In this document: positions 12,859-23,864 of the stretch, piece by piece
Position numbering within the stretch: position 1 is the first letter of the stretch
Layout of the letters: the number at the start of each line of letters is the position of its first letter
Assembly: GCF_000219625.1 (NCBI RefSeq)
Contig: NC_018214.1
Coordinates: forward strand, 2,480,001 to 2,544,000
Reading direction: 5' to 3'
DNA from: Zymoseptoria tritici IPO323
Taxonomy: Eukaryota; Ascomycota; Dothideomycetes; Mycosphaerellales; Mycosphaerellaceae
Length of the DNA stretch: 64,000 nt
Notes under the pieces: generated by a model
The model's input: the letters and a program-made list of their open reading frames with translations, nothing else
Databases searched by the model: none
Told to the model about the DNA's origin: nothing
Program-made: the position numbers and the translations under genes

Positions 12859-15149
12859 ATGCGGTTACATTCCATCTTTAATTTCCTGGCGTTGGCCGCA
12901 CCAATCTTTGCGACCGTCCTTCCAAGCTACGACTACTCGCAACGGTCAGAAGAAGTATCTGCGCAACATCTCGAATCTCGACAAAGCAATGCGGGCTCCA
13001 TTCCCGTGACCTTTAACCTACTCGCGCAAACTGGCTGGGGAGAGAGTATACAGGTTGCTGGTTCCACCGACGAGCTCGGCAATTGGGCCGCCGCCAACGC
13101 TGTCGCTCTCACAGCAGCTCAATATACCGCCGGAAACCCACTATGGTCGATAACAGTTGACCTTCCAGTCGGACAGTCGTTCTCCTACAAGTTCATCCGC
13201 ATCTCTGTAGACGGCACCGTCATCTGGGAAGATGATCCTGATCGATTCTACACGGTACCTGGTAACGGAGCCACCGCTGCGACAATCTCCAACTCGTGGC
13301 AAGCCCGGCCAACAACATCCGCCACTCGAACTGCAACCTCAACTGCTCCCATCGCCAGCTCGACATGCACTAACGGACCAACATCTCGTGGCTGCTGGAC
13401 CTCTCCATTCTCCATCAACACCGACTTTGACCAGAACTGGCCCATTACCGGACGCACAGTGTCTTACAATTTCGACATCACGAACATCACCCTCGCTCCA
13501 GATGGCTTCGCTCGTCCTGTCTTCGCTGTCAACGGTCAATACCCCGGACCTACGATCTTCGCAAATTGGGGCGACACAATTCAAGTCACTGTCCAAAACT
13601 CCCTCCAACACAACGGCACCTCGATTCACTGGCACGGTATGCGCATGTACCACGCCAACGGTCAAGACGGTGTGCCTGGTGTGACCGAGTGCCCAATCGC
13701 GCCCGGAAGGAGTAAGACGTACACCCTGCTCGCGACCCAGTACGGAACTTCGTGGTACCACTCTCATTTCTCCTCGCAATACGGCGATGGCATTCTCGGT
13801 CCTATCGTCATCAATGGCCCTGCGTCCGCCAACTACGATATTGATCTCGGCGCCCTGCCCATGACGGATTGGTACTACCCGACAGTCATGACGACCGCCG
13901 CCCGCGCCATGCACGCCAATGCTCTGGCTCCTACAGCGGACAATGGCCTTATCAACGGAACGATGGTCTCCACCTCTGGGAACCGAGGAGCATATGCCAA
14001 GACGACCCTCACAGCAGGCAAGAAACACCGGCTTCGGTTCATCAACACTTCCGTCGACAACCACTTCATGGTCGGACTCGATGGACACATCATGACGGTC
14101 ATCTCCGCCGACTTTGTGCCCGTCGAGCCGTACAACGCGAGCTGGATCTTCATCGGTATCGGTCAGAGATATGATGTTGTCATCTCCGCGGACCAGACGC
14201 CAGGACGGTATTGGTTCAGGGCGGAAGTGCAGGATAGCGCAGGGTGCGGAGCCAACTTCCGTGAGACCATCCCATCTACCATACTCCCAGCATGCCACAA
14301 ATACTAACTATCCTCTCCTCCAGAAAACGGCAACATCCGCTCCATATTCTCCTACTCCTCCCTCCCCTCCAACACTCCCACCCTCCCCACCAGCTCCCCA
14401 ACCCCCTACACCCAACGCTGCAGCGACGAAACCTCCCTTACCCCAGTCTGGAACTCCTACGTCCCCCGCGGCCGCATCCCAGACGCATCCTCTTTCTCCG
14501 AACTCTCCATAGCAATCAACCAATCCACCGCCGCCGACGGAAAACTCACCCTCTACTGGCAAGTCAACGGCACGCCCCTCCGCGCAGACTGGGAGAAACC
14601 CAGCGTCATGACCGTTCGCGACGGGAAAACTTTTCCCAAAGCGAGCAACATGATCACCTTCGATGATGACGATGAAGATGAGTGGACGTACATCCTCATC
14701 ACGACGGGTCAAGGGTCGCCGTTTAATGTGAATATCCCCCATCCGATTCATTTGCATGGACATGATTTTTATGTGCTGGGGACGGGGACTTCGGCGTGGA
14801 GGGATGCGGATCGACAGGGTTTGAATTATGAGGATCCGGTGAGGAGGGATGTGGCCATGTTGCCGAGTGAGGGGTGGTTGGCGATTGCGTGGAGGAGGGA
14901 TAATCCGGGGGTTTGGTTGGTGCATTGTCATATTGTGAGTCGCATCATTATCCCATGGTTGAGTGAGTGGAGGCTAATTATCATTTCTAGGCATGGCATG
15001 CGGATGAAGGCTTCGCGGTGCAGTTTCTCGAGTCGCCGGATAAGATGCTGGATGTTGCGCCGTTGCCGGGTGACTTTGATGATCAGTGTGCGGCTTGGAG
15101 TGATTTCTATCAGGATGGGTTGTATAAGCAGAGTGATTCCGGAGTCTGA
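12859..15149 (+). CDS. Secreted laccase (multicopper oxidase) with N-terminal CBM20 starch-binding domain
   Basis: Exons 12859-14260, 14324-14934 and 14991-15149 give 723 residues; introns are 63 and 56 nt. A signal peptide (1-19) and a propeptide ending near residue 41 are followed by a CBM20 domain (about 48-148) holding the expected ligand residues: Trp77 (LGNW), Lys111 (SYKFIR) and Trp123 (VIWEDDPDR). A Thr/Ser/Ala linker (about 150-175) leads to three cupredoxin domains. Copper ligands are complete: HWHG (from His257), HSH (from His301), HPIHLHGH (from His607) and HCHIAWH (Cys669). The residue ten after that Cys is Phe, where many ascomycete laccases have Leu. The protein ends in DSGV, matching the ascomycete laccase C-terminal plug. 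It should oxidise phenols outside the cell while tethered to starch or a similar glucan. The upstream GTG-opened frame from 12829 is ignored in favour of the ATG with the signal peptide. Confidence 0.93.
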
Positions 15150-15397
15150 ACGTGAATTCGAGATTGTACAGAAGGAGGGTTGTTGCACGAACTGTATCAC
15201 TTCCGCGAGTTGGATGGTGAAAGACTCGAACGTCGGGATTGCGATGTCACGATCAATCTACACGTGGGAAGCAAGGGACGAGAATTAATATGAACAGGAT
15301 TGAATAATGAAAATGCTATGGCATACTGCACACGCTCTTGGGTATATCCTCCGTCTTCTCTATCGACATAAAAACGAGAAATGCAAGTCTCGACCAT

Positions 15398-16502
15398 TTA
15401 GAACAGAGGATAGGCAAGCGTATTGCTCCGATCAACATTCTGCTCCGACATCTCAATTCTGTCACCCGCCGTCCCAAAGATGCGGTCCCACAGCAATGTC
15501 TGCTTGCCATAGTTGTGCGACTTCTTCCATCCCTGACGGTGGTGGAGGTCGTGGTCCTCAGTTGCAAGCTCGGCGTTGAAGAAGCGGAGGAAGTAGGTGT
15601 TGGTTGACGCGGGCGTGCTGAAGACGCGGAGACCGGAGTGGCCGAAGAGTTCGGTGAAGAACTGGAGGGTTGTTAGCTTTGTTCGAGATTGCGGGTGGTG
15701 AAAGCGGGTCTGGACTTACCAAGTAGTGATGGCACACCCACCAGTCTCCGAAACCCATTGGGAAACCCATCAACTTCATCGTTGCCCAGGTCGCAATCGG
15801 CACGATGGCAATGTCGAAGATTTCCTGCTCGGTGTCGGCGTACAAGGAGAGCAATGGGTTGGGGTGCTTGGTCAAGTGGTGCGTGCGGTGGAACTTCCAC
15901 AGTCCTTCGTACTCGTGCATGACGCGGTGATACCAGTAGAAGAAGAAATCAAGGACGATGCCATAGACTCCAATTTCGACCGGGAGCCACCAGCTCAGAG
16001 ATTCGATCGGGGCGACGTTTTTGCGATACGCCAGGAAGATGGTGATCAATGGTCGGACGACGGCGGTCAAAGACAGCGAGTCGAAAACCTTCTTGACGCT
16101 CACGTCAGGAACCTGGTCGCGCTCGTGCTTGTCGCCGTCGAGGAAACCCCATTTGTGTCCGAGGCGGCGGAGGATGTAGATGTGGTTGATGGCGTTGATG
16201 TGGAACGCGATGGTGTAGAATGCAAATGCTCCGATGACTGGCATGTTCTTGCCGAAGTAATATGTGTAGAGCTGGGCCACGGCGATGGGCCACAGGGAAT
16301 GCGTGAGGATCCAGCGATGTGTTGACCAGTGAGCGAGGTAGGGCATCTTGTCGGACTTCTGGAATACGGGAACCGGCTTGTTGATGTCGGTTGGGTGGAC
16401 ATTGAGGATATCGTAGAGCCAGTGGTGGTATTTCCAAGTGGACTTGTCGGCGGTGCGCCATGTGGACTTCATGCTGTCCTTGGGGTTGCGTTGGACCGAC
16501 AT
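15398..16502 (-). CDS. Fatty acid hydroxylase / sterol desaturase superfamily membrane protein
   Basis: Exons 15720-16502 and 15398-15661 with a 58-nt intron (gtaagt to ccag) give 348 residues. It belongs to the membrane di-iron hydroxylase family, which inserts oxygen into sterols, sphingolipids or alkyl chains. Histidine motifs: HRVMH (192-196), HRTHH (205-209), and, in the second exon, HDLHH. Hydrophobic segments sit near 70-82, 88-110, 143-158 and 172-190. An additional HINAINH lies inside a membrane helix. It converges on the laccase gene, with only 248 bp between stop codons. The substrate cannot be chosen from sequence; ergosterol-pathway C4 and C5 enzymes are related families. Confidence 0.85.
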
Positions 16503-18740
16503 GGTTGTTGTGTGTAGAAGGCTTGAGTTGGGTGTGGTGGATGGTTTTGATCAAAGGCCAGGAAACGGCAGGGCAAGGCGATAGACATATATGTATACCA
16601 CAGGTCTAGACTCGAGGATCCCAAACACAAATGCGAGACAGGCCCAGACTTTGATCAATCGTGTGGAGGTGGCGTCCGACGCCCGAGTGGCATCCACAGA
16701 TCTGTAGTTCTGTACCCCCTATCTGTGCCAGCGGCCACCAAATCGTTCGCGATTCGTAGAGGCTGATGATCGCACCGAAGGCACCAGTATTCTTTTCTGC
16801 TGTTCGACACCCCCTTGCCACCGCGGTCGCAACGATCCTTCGTCACCGTTAAGCTTTGAGTAAGGTTGTTTAACGACCGAACGAATGACAACCGCCTCCT
16901 CCGTCACAGGGCTGACTGCAACGAGCGTTTCGGGCGTCCACCCCGCTGATCTTACCCCGGAACAGACTTTTCTCGAGCGAGACGGCCAATCAAAGAATAG
17001 AGAAAGAACCGATGGCCTCGGTATCTTGGCGAAAACGAGGCGGACATCTCCGTCGAGGCCATCCTTCTCTAAGATCGAGGACGGCTCGTAGCAGGCAGCC
17101 GAATTCTTGTTGCTTGAGCGCAATCTTGTTGTTCTATTTCGACTTCATGTCGTAAAAGTCGGCGGCTGTCTATCGTTCCGTCGTTCGTTAGGCAGCTCTT
17201 TTCCAGAGAGTCTGAACAGTGAAAATAGCTCCTTTCAATCGGGCTGGACGGTGCATTGCCCTTTCTAAACTATATTGTTGGCTTCACCAAACAACACCGT
17301 CGTCCTCTTACTCAGAGTGCCGATCCAAGCCGTTCAGGCGCAAGTTGTGCGTGGCAGTAAGAAGGATTGAGTCTACCTCCTCCTGCACTTCGTCGAAGGC
17401 ACCACATCGACAACGGGGCCGTTATCTCTGAGAATGAGCCTGCCACGATCAACATCGTCCTAGACTTTGAATGATGAATATATTGATTGAAACTAGTAGC
17501 CAAGCACATACGACCACAGATAGATGAAAAATCGGCTTCCCGTCCGATCAGCCATGATAATCATCTAATCGCTACACTAGTACTCAAGTTGGTGACAATT
17601 GGGGAATCCGTAGTGTTGTATGTTTTGCCTTTTTGCTCCACCTCGGACTTTTCCCTTGGAGGTCGCGACACGTCACTTTTCTTTTGGTCTATCGCTGCAC
17701 GTCACTTATCGGCCAGCGACATCGCGAAGATAACAATCCTCAATATGGCTAGTCATTGAGTCCAGGTAAGCCAGGCCGAGTTTCCTTCATCTGTTACCTC
17801 CGTGCCTCCGCTCAAAGAGCACTGCACGACTTGGATGCCGAAGGTTTGGATTGCACGGTCAACGCCGGAGAACAATGGTATTCTTGCTATTTTGATAGTC
17901 CTCAAGACACATCCATCCTCGACAAGTATCTCCGTTCTCTAGGGCAACAAGTATCACCATTCTCTCGGGCAGAATGCACACTCCGAGCCAACGAAGTCCA
18001 GGTCATGTGGTGCACTTTGAGCGGAGCCACGGACGTATAGGGCTGTCTTGGACTCTCTGGCGGACTACAATGGCCTTCCGAAGCTCAAGGTGTTTGTCGG
18101 AACAGAACCTCGGGCACTTCTTCCGTTGTCTCAAGGAGATCCATTCTCCTCGAGGAGCGATGCTCCTAATGATAACCGCAGCTCGCGACAGACTGGACAG
18201 AGTGGGTCTGGACAAGCTCAAATCAAGAACACGCGACGTAGAGAAGGGTATTCCCATGACAGACATGGACACAAGACCGTGACTTCGTCAAAGACAGAGC
18301 GAGAGTGCGTGTAAACAGTTCCATTAGCGGCCTAGAAAACCATCCGAGAGACAGCAACACGAACAAAAGCACGACCCTGTCGCCAATCGATTGTCGAAGG
18401 TCGTGTCGAAGCGAAAGAAATTCCATCTCATTTGCAGCCCCTTTACTCCGGGAAAAGTATTGTCGTTGTTGTTATTGGATAATTGAAAGTCCTGCTGCAC
18501 AGACGACTTGCCGGCTGGCTTCCTTGCTTGCTTGCACACCAGATCCAGTTCTTTCCTAACACTTCGAAGCGCCTGGAGAGGAGGAAGGGAAAATCCGGAC
18601 GTAGGACAGGCGACGCGGATTGACTTGTTTGACGAGGGACCGAGACGTAGCCATCGAAGCCTTGAAGTAGCCGCAGAGTTACAGGGCCGTCGGAGCCTTG
18701 AAAGACCGTTACGCGGGGACGGTACACTCCTAGAGAGAGG
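16503..18740. other. Gene-poor intergenic region, nothing supported
   Basis: A 2.2-kb interval between the hydroxylase start and the broken secreted-protein gene. ORFs up to about 94 codons occur (for example 17756-18040 on the plus strand), but none has a recognisable domain, signal peptide or convincing splice structure. Base composition is ordinary and not RIP-like. Confidence 0.4.
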
Positions 18741-18914
18741 TCAGGGCTTCCATACACATTTTTGTCTGGAAAGATGTCCGTGACGCACTCCATCACTAAG
18801 ACAGTTGCCGTCGTTGCCCCATTCCCCATAGAAATCACAGCCGCATGGCTGGTTGGCGTTGATTGATCCTGAGCATTGGCGGGTGTTCTGGCAGGTTCTA
18901 GTAGCAGCGAGAGC

Positions 18915-18922
18915 TTGGTGTG
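18915..18922. repeat. Left 8-bp target site duplication (ttggtgtg)
   Basis: Directly abuts the left terminal inverted repeat. It matches ttagtgtg at 23123-23130 in seven of eight positions. Eight bases is the duplication length of hAT elements. Confidence 0.8.
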
Positions 18923-18942
18923 CAGTCTGCTGAACAATCAAT
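18923..18942 (+). repeat. hAT left terminal inverted repeat
   Basis: Twenty bases identical to the reverse complement of 23103-23122; after that the two ends diverge. Confidence 0.9.
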
Positions 18943-19434
18943 CCGCTGGATTGGTGGATTAGTGGATTAGTTAATTAATTAATTAATCTATGGCTCTGGT
19001 TGCTGGATTGTTGCCTTAATTAATTAATCTATAGCGTCTGCGTTAATTAAGGGTGGATTAAAGGATTAATAGTAGTGTTAAAGGGGTAGTAGAAGGTGGA
19101 TTTAAGGGTAGATTTAAGGGTGGATTTTGCTCTATATACACCTATTCGGCCGCATATTTAAGCACGGCCGCAGCAGTTCTGTTACCTACGCAAACGACTC
19201 GTATAGAAGCTAGAAACGACGAATCTACTATTAAACGCTCGGCTAATAAGAAGGCTAGAAACTCCTTTAGTTTTTATAACTTAGCCGGCTATATTTATAG
19301 TAGTAAGGGTAGTAGAGGTATTGTTCGTAAGGCTCTTAGTAAGGGTAGTTATAAGGCATTATAGTCGGTTATCTAGCTTCCTTATTAGCCTTATTATCTA
19401 CTAATATTACCGCCGGCTTAAAATTAGTCTATAT

Positions 19435-20270
19435 AATAACACCCTCTCTCGTCTAGCTCTATAGTAATATTGCTACTACAATAGTATCTTCCTTAAGGCG
19501 GCTACGCTAGTTAGTAACTATTAAGCCGGTAGAGCTAAACGTACGTTTAGGCTCGTCGCTTATCGGCGGTATTATAAGGACGTCTAGTACTATACGTGTT
19601 AATTAAGGCTATTTAATACGGTAATTCTACTACTATTAGTAGACGTTGTCGACGTTATAGTCTACTTTAAGGGACGTATAAACCGACTATTGCTCGGCCG
19701 GTATTAACGCCGTCCGCTACTACTTAGCTCGCTCTTTATTGCTACTATTAGCTATACTAGCGAAGTCGTCTACGTCGTTATTAAGGACTCGTTAGTAGCG
19801 TAGGCCGGTCGTATGCGGTAGTAGTAGTTATATAGTAACCTAAGAAGCTAATTAAGAAGGTGTTATCTCGCTGTTCGTAAGGTCGCTATTATTACTATTA
19901 AATAAGCTCGTAAGCGTATATTTATGCTACAACGCCTTTAACTTAGCCTTCGTAGCGGTAAGCTATACCGGCTTCTTACTCTACTTCTTCTTAAGCTACC
20001 GGATGTTATATTGAGGGTATAGGACGACGGCTATAACGTAGATTAGCGTATTGTCGGTAAGGGTGTAGTAGGTATCTAGCTTCTACTACGCGAGGTTAAT
20101 GTTAGCTCGGAAGTAGTGCTCTTATTAGAGCTCTTATAACTCTAGATAGTTAGTAATAATAGCCTCTACGTTGTCGACTATATAGAGTCGTTTTACGCCT
20201 TCGAAGTAAGTAAGGAGGTATTTAAGGACTAGCAACACCTACTATATCTAACTATACCGGCTAACCTAAC
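19435..20270 (-). pseudogene. hAT transposase relic (C-terminal half)
   Basis: Reading the minus strand and treating TAG/TAA as mutated Gln codons gives one continuous frame. Around 19990-20265 it shows a segment ending YVIAVVLYPQYN, matching the hAT pattern before the catalytic C-terminal region (a YxxAxxLxPxxK-like motif). Around 19440-19630 it shows LDVLIIPPISDEPKRTFSS and then TNQRSRL, the diagnostic hAT C-terminal dimerisation motif (LDILSIPAMSxExERxFS type). Nearly every stop in this frame can be explained by C-to-T change at CAG or CAA. The N-terminal half lies at higher coordinates but is too mutated to delimit. Confidence 0.8.
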
Positions 20271-21465
20271 CTTATAGCTTAATCGTTGCCTTAGTTAATA
20301 GCCTAAGGATCTTATAATACTACTACAACACATACTAGTCCTTATATAAGAGGCGGTCGTCTAGCTATACTAGTCGAGCCTTTATTGCCGGTCGCTTATT
20401 AAGGGGCTTATAGCTATGCTTATAGAGCTAGTCGTTCTACGAGGGTATTAGCTAATAAGGTCGATATTTATTATGCGCTCTTACGTGCCTTATAAACAGT
20501 CTATTCGTTAAACTCTAACTATATAAACTAATTAATAGTATCGCGGAGTATAAGGCTACGAGCAATTATAGTATAGAGGCTGTTCTACCTAGTGTCGTTG
20601 TCGCGAATAAGCTTATATATAACGTCCTTACTATCGTTGCTCGCCCTCTAGAGGCTCTCGAATAACTCTACGCGTAAGGTTAAACGAAGGATGTATATAA
20701 TAATGTTATAGAGCTTGCTAATAGGCCCTCTCTTACGCTATATAAGTAGTTGTTGTCGCTCTACAATGCCGTCCTTATTAAGCTCGACTTCTAGTACATC
20801 GTCGTCGCCGCTATATCTAACGAGTAACGCCTTAGCTACTAGGTTAATAACATAGCTAATATAGCGTAGTCGTCGTTTAATAGCATCGAAGTAGAACTCC
20901 GCCGCGAGAGCCGCTATATAGGTATTATTATTAGCCGCGTTGTTACTATAGAAGAAGCTAACCTTGTAGTAAGGGATACTAAACTAGTATATAATCGTAC
21001 TAACTATCTTAGCAATATTAATACCGCTATAAGAGCTATAGTAAGTAGGTAGCCTAAGGACGAAGTTCTAGACCTTACCGGCGTTGTCGATAAAGTAGAC
21101 GATTAGTCCTATAAGAGTAATACTATTCCTTAAGGTCTATATATCTATTAAGAAGTAAATAAGGCCGAGGGTAGTTACGAGCGTCTTAATAACGACTCCG
21201 AGATAGCTGTTATATGCCTTATAAATCTAGCGGCTTATAGTCGTATTATCTAGTAATAAGTTCTTAACGAGGGGGTTTAGGTAGATAAGTAGTGCACGCT
21301 AATACTCGTTATTAACCTTACGGAAGGGGATGTAGTAGAAGACGATCTATTATAGTAGCAATGCCTTAAATCGAGTAGCATTAAACGTAGTAGCAAAGCA
21401 GCTTATAGTAATAGTATTAGTGTCTTTAGGAAGGTTAAACAGCTCTATAACTCTACGCTTCTTTA

Positions 21466-21646
21466 TTGTTTGTTTGTTTGTTTGTTCCATTTACGTCCTT
21501 TCGGAGTCCAAGACTATGTAGGACGGCCTTGCGCGCAAGGCAGTAGATCTATTTACAATCAAATTCTTTCGGTATTCTTTGACCTTAGGGGAAAACCCCG
21601 TGCCTAAGGTAGAATCTGCAAAGCAGAATCTACCGAAGGACTTCAA
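21466..21646 (-). mobile_element. SINE-like retroposon nested in the hAT element, not RIPed
   Basis: A 181-bp insertion flanked by a perfect 14-bp duplication (tctacgcttcttta at 21452-21465 and 21647-21660). Its left end is a (TTTG)n run, which on the minus strand is a 3' (CAAA)n tail, so it reads as a minus-strand retroposon with a target duplication of the length LINE machinery makes. The body keeps normal CA and TG content, unlike its host. It is full of hairpins: a perfect palindrome gccttgcgcgcaaggc (21526-21541), ccttagg/cctaagg enclosing ggggaaaacccc (21583-21609), and ggtagaatctgc with gcagaatctacc (21608-21634, one mismatch). I see no convincing tRNA-type A box, so the promoter class is open. 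Confidence 0.7.
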
Positions 21647-23102
21647 TCTACGCTTCTTTAGTAACCGCCGTGTAGAGGCTATAATTACTCTATTACGATT
21701 AATCTTATAAACATCCTTTATGTACTTATTAGTACTACTCGTCTATAGGCTAGTCTAATATTAGTATAGTATACTAGACCGCCGCTAGTAACAAGTCCTA
21801 TAGACCTAGTATTTAACCTCTCTTATAGACCTAGCTATTAGCTTATTTAAGCGATATCTATATAACTATACCTACGAGTCCTTGTTAAGTAATAATACGG
21901 CGATGCTTATACTACGTAGTAAGTGCCTCGTAAGGTCGAGCCCTTCGTATCTAGGGATAACCGGAGGCGGCGGTGCGTTAGCGACGTTACTCGTATAGTC
22001 GTTCGTCTACTAAAACTCGGTAGGGATTAGTACCTACGAGGCGGCTATCGAGGGGGTAAGGACGCTGTCCGTATTATCGGTAGCTATAAGAAGAAGGTCT
22101 ATAAAGGCTAATAATAAAGGGGTAAGTAGTAATAAGGAAGGTAGTAGCATTATAGCATAGCGCGTTGTTATTATAGTTAGAGCGTAAATAAGGGATAATG
22201 TTAAATTGTAAATTAGCGTATAGCTTAGTATCTCTAATGCTTAACATTGTTAGCTTCTTCTAGACAACATTATGTATAATATAACAGTCGTAAAATAATA
22301 AGTGTAGGCTCGTTAGAAAGCGCTAGGTCGTAAGAAAATTACAAAGTTTAGTAGGTGTTAGTATATTAAGTTTAAAAGAAGTTATTAGTTATTTAGCTAT
22401 TTAAACAATTTATTAATAGAGATATAAGGATCTAAAACTTAAATTCCGATGCTAAATATTACTGTATTCTACGATCCTATATAACTTTATATTAGAATAT
22501 CGGATCGTTACGATTTTTAATTTATAGGATACGGACGAGCTTACTCTATATATGTAGTACCTAGTTATAGTATTAGTGTAGTATCTTCGACAGTCGAATC
22601 TATAATTAAGAAATAAAGGAGGTAAAGCTTAGTAGGATATAGCGCTAACTTAAGGCTCTACGTATAATCGACGTAGGGTCCCCGCGTTTCGGCTACTCCC
22701 TTATCTAATTAAAACCTCCGCTCGCCGCATAGCTCTATAATTAGGGTTCGCCCTTAGGTTTACAACTTCTTTAAATTCTTCGAATTAACCCTAACTATTA
22801 CCTTTATAACAATACTACGCTCTACCGTACTTATAACACCTCTAAACTATTAGAATTAACTAATCTAAGGCCTTACGGATTAACTAATCCTCTAAAATCG
22901 CTCCGCCTGCGGCGCGCTAGCCTCCGGCGGTGCCTATAGCAGGCTCTTACTAAGTTAATTAATCGCATTAATTAATCCTTTAGATTAATTAACTAATCCT
23001 CACACTAATTAATTAATCGATATAGCATAGATTAGTAGATACAATTAATCAACCCTGGCAATAGTGTTAATCAACCAATCCACCGCCTTCGGCGATTGAT
23101 TA

Positions 23103-23122
23103 ATTGATTGTTCAGCAGACTG
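23103..23122 (-). repeat. hAT right terminal inverted repeat
   Basis: Twenty-base perfect inverted copy of the left terminus, ending cagactg immediately before the right target duplication. Confidence 0.9.
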
Positions 23123-23130
23123 TTAGTGTG
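23123..23130. repeat. Right 8-bp target site duplication (ttagtgtg)
   Basis: Differs from the left copy by one G-to-A (C-to-T on the coding strand, a CpA-to-TpA change). That change converts CAA to TAA in the frame of the interrupted gene. Confidence 0.8.
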
Positions 23131-23176
23131 TGATGACGAGGAGCCAGGCGATCGAGTTGAAGATGGAGCACCGCAT

Positions 23177-23864
23177 GGTCGATTGAGGTGGGCGGGGCGC
23201 TGAGAACAAGATGGGTACAGAGCAGTAGAGACTTGCTGAGGAAAGAAACGAGGAGAGCTGTGATGCGGCAGAGATGTTATAAGAGTTCAATCGGGGTATT
23301 TTCGATGCGGATGCCCCGGCGAACTACTGCTAGCATACCTTGCCTTCCGACTGTTGAAAGGGGAGGAGATCTTCCCGAAACCAGCTTCACGGAATTACGA
23401 TCCATAACACCCTGTCGACCGTTCGCACATCGAATCGGCTTCTTTGAGGGAGACGTCATCTTTGAGAGTGCTCCGGCGGTTATGACATAGTAGACTGGTC
23501 GGCCTCCTATATATAGAGCGATTTCGTTTCTGCCGACCAGGTTAGAACTACCTGTCATCCGCTAGACGCCGACACAGGCATGAAGTGCTGCTGAGTGCTG
23601 ACGCACAGCCTTCAAAGGATTACAAGGACCAGTGCTCACGTGGAAAGCTCTATCGGTGTCCTCTCCAGGCAAGCATCGACAAGTCTACAGACGAGCATAT
23701 CCGCGAGGGAGCGAGTCGTACAGTGTTGCTTCATACCGACTCATCTATCAACAAGCCTCTCCCACTCGTGCAAGAGCAATATCATCAACTTATGCGGCCC
23801 TGCACACGATACACATCCCACCCCAACAACCATCTTCCAGTCCAAACCTCATGATCCAACTCTC
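23177..23864. other. Intergenic region: promoter side of the broken secreted-protein gene
   Basis: About 690 bp between the signal-peptide ATG and the stop codon of the PhoD-like gene. A TATA-like atatatagag occurs around 23507-23516. No ORF here is supported by domain content. Confidence 0.4.

Larger units (their letters stand above)
18923..23122 (-). mobile_element. hAT-superfamily DNA transposon, RIP-degraded
   Basis: A 4,200-bp element bounded by 20-bp perfect terminal inverted repeats beginning CAGTCTGCTGAAC (18923-18942 and 23103-23122), with an 8-bp target duplication. The interior is almost devoid of CA/TG dinucleotides and rich in TA, and no ORF above 60 codons survives, the pattern expected from RIP. 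The subterminal 100-200 bp contain repeated ttaattaa motifs. A minus-strand transposase relic is still recognisable. The outermost bases are less mutated than the interior. It sits inside a small secreted-protein gene, in the same orientation. Confidence 0.9.
18741..23176 (-). pseudogene. Small secreted cysteine-rich protein gene split by a hAT transposon
   Basis: The 5' piece is 23123-23176: an ATG followed by a hydrophobic signal-peptide core (beginning MRCSIFNSIAWLLV). The 3' piece is 18741-18922 and carries the rest of the signal region, an Ala-rich cleavage site, six cysteines in the mature part, a CGCDFYGEWGNDGNC segment and a TGA stop. Counting only one copy of the 8-bp duplication, the two pieces sum to 228 bp, an in-frame protein of 75 residues. 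The mature chain would be about 50 residues with three possible disulfides, the profile of a fungal secreted effector-like or antimicrobial-like protein; no named family is recognised. The duplication copy on the 5' piece reads CACACTAA, giving an in-frame TAA, while the other copy reads CACACCAA. The gene is dead as it stands. Confidence 0.75.

Noticed and set aside
13339..14298. Long minus-strand ORF of 319 codons opposite the laccase
   Set aside because: Shadow of the laccase coding frame caused by its codon bias; no protein-like motifs.
12859..16502. A secondary-metabolite cluster around laccase and hydroxylase
   Set aside because: No backbone synthase, transporter or pathway regulator lies nearby; convergent housekeeping-style neighbours only.
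17756..18040. 94-codon plus-strand ORF in the gene-poor region
   Set aside because: No signal peptide, domain, splice context or conserved motif; could be chance.
18923..23122. Assignment of the 4.2-kb element as Fot1/Tc1-mariner
   Set aside because: The target duplication is 8 bp rather than TA, and the relic carries hAT dimerisation motifs.
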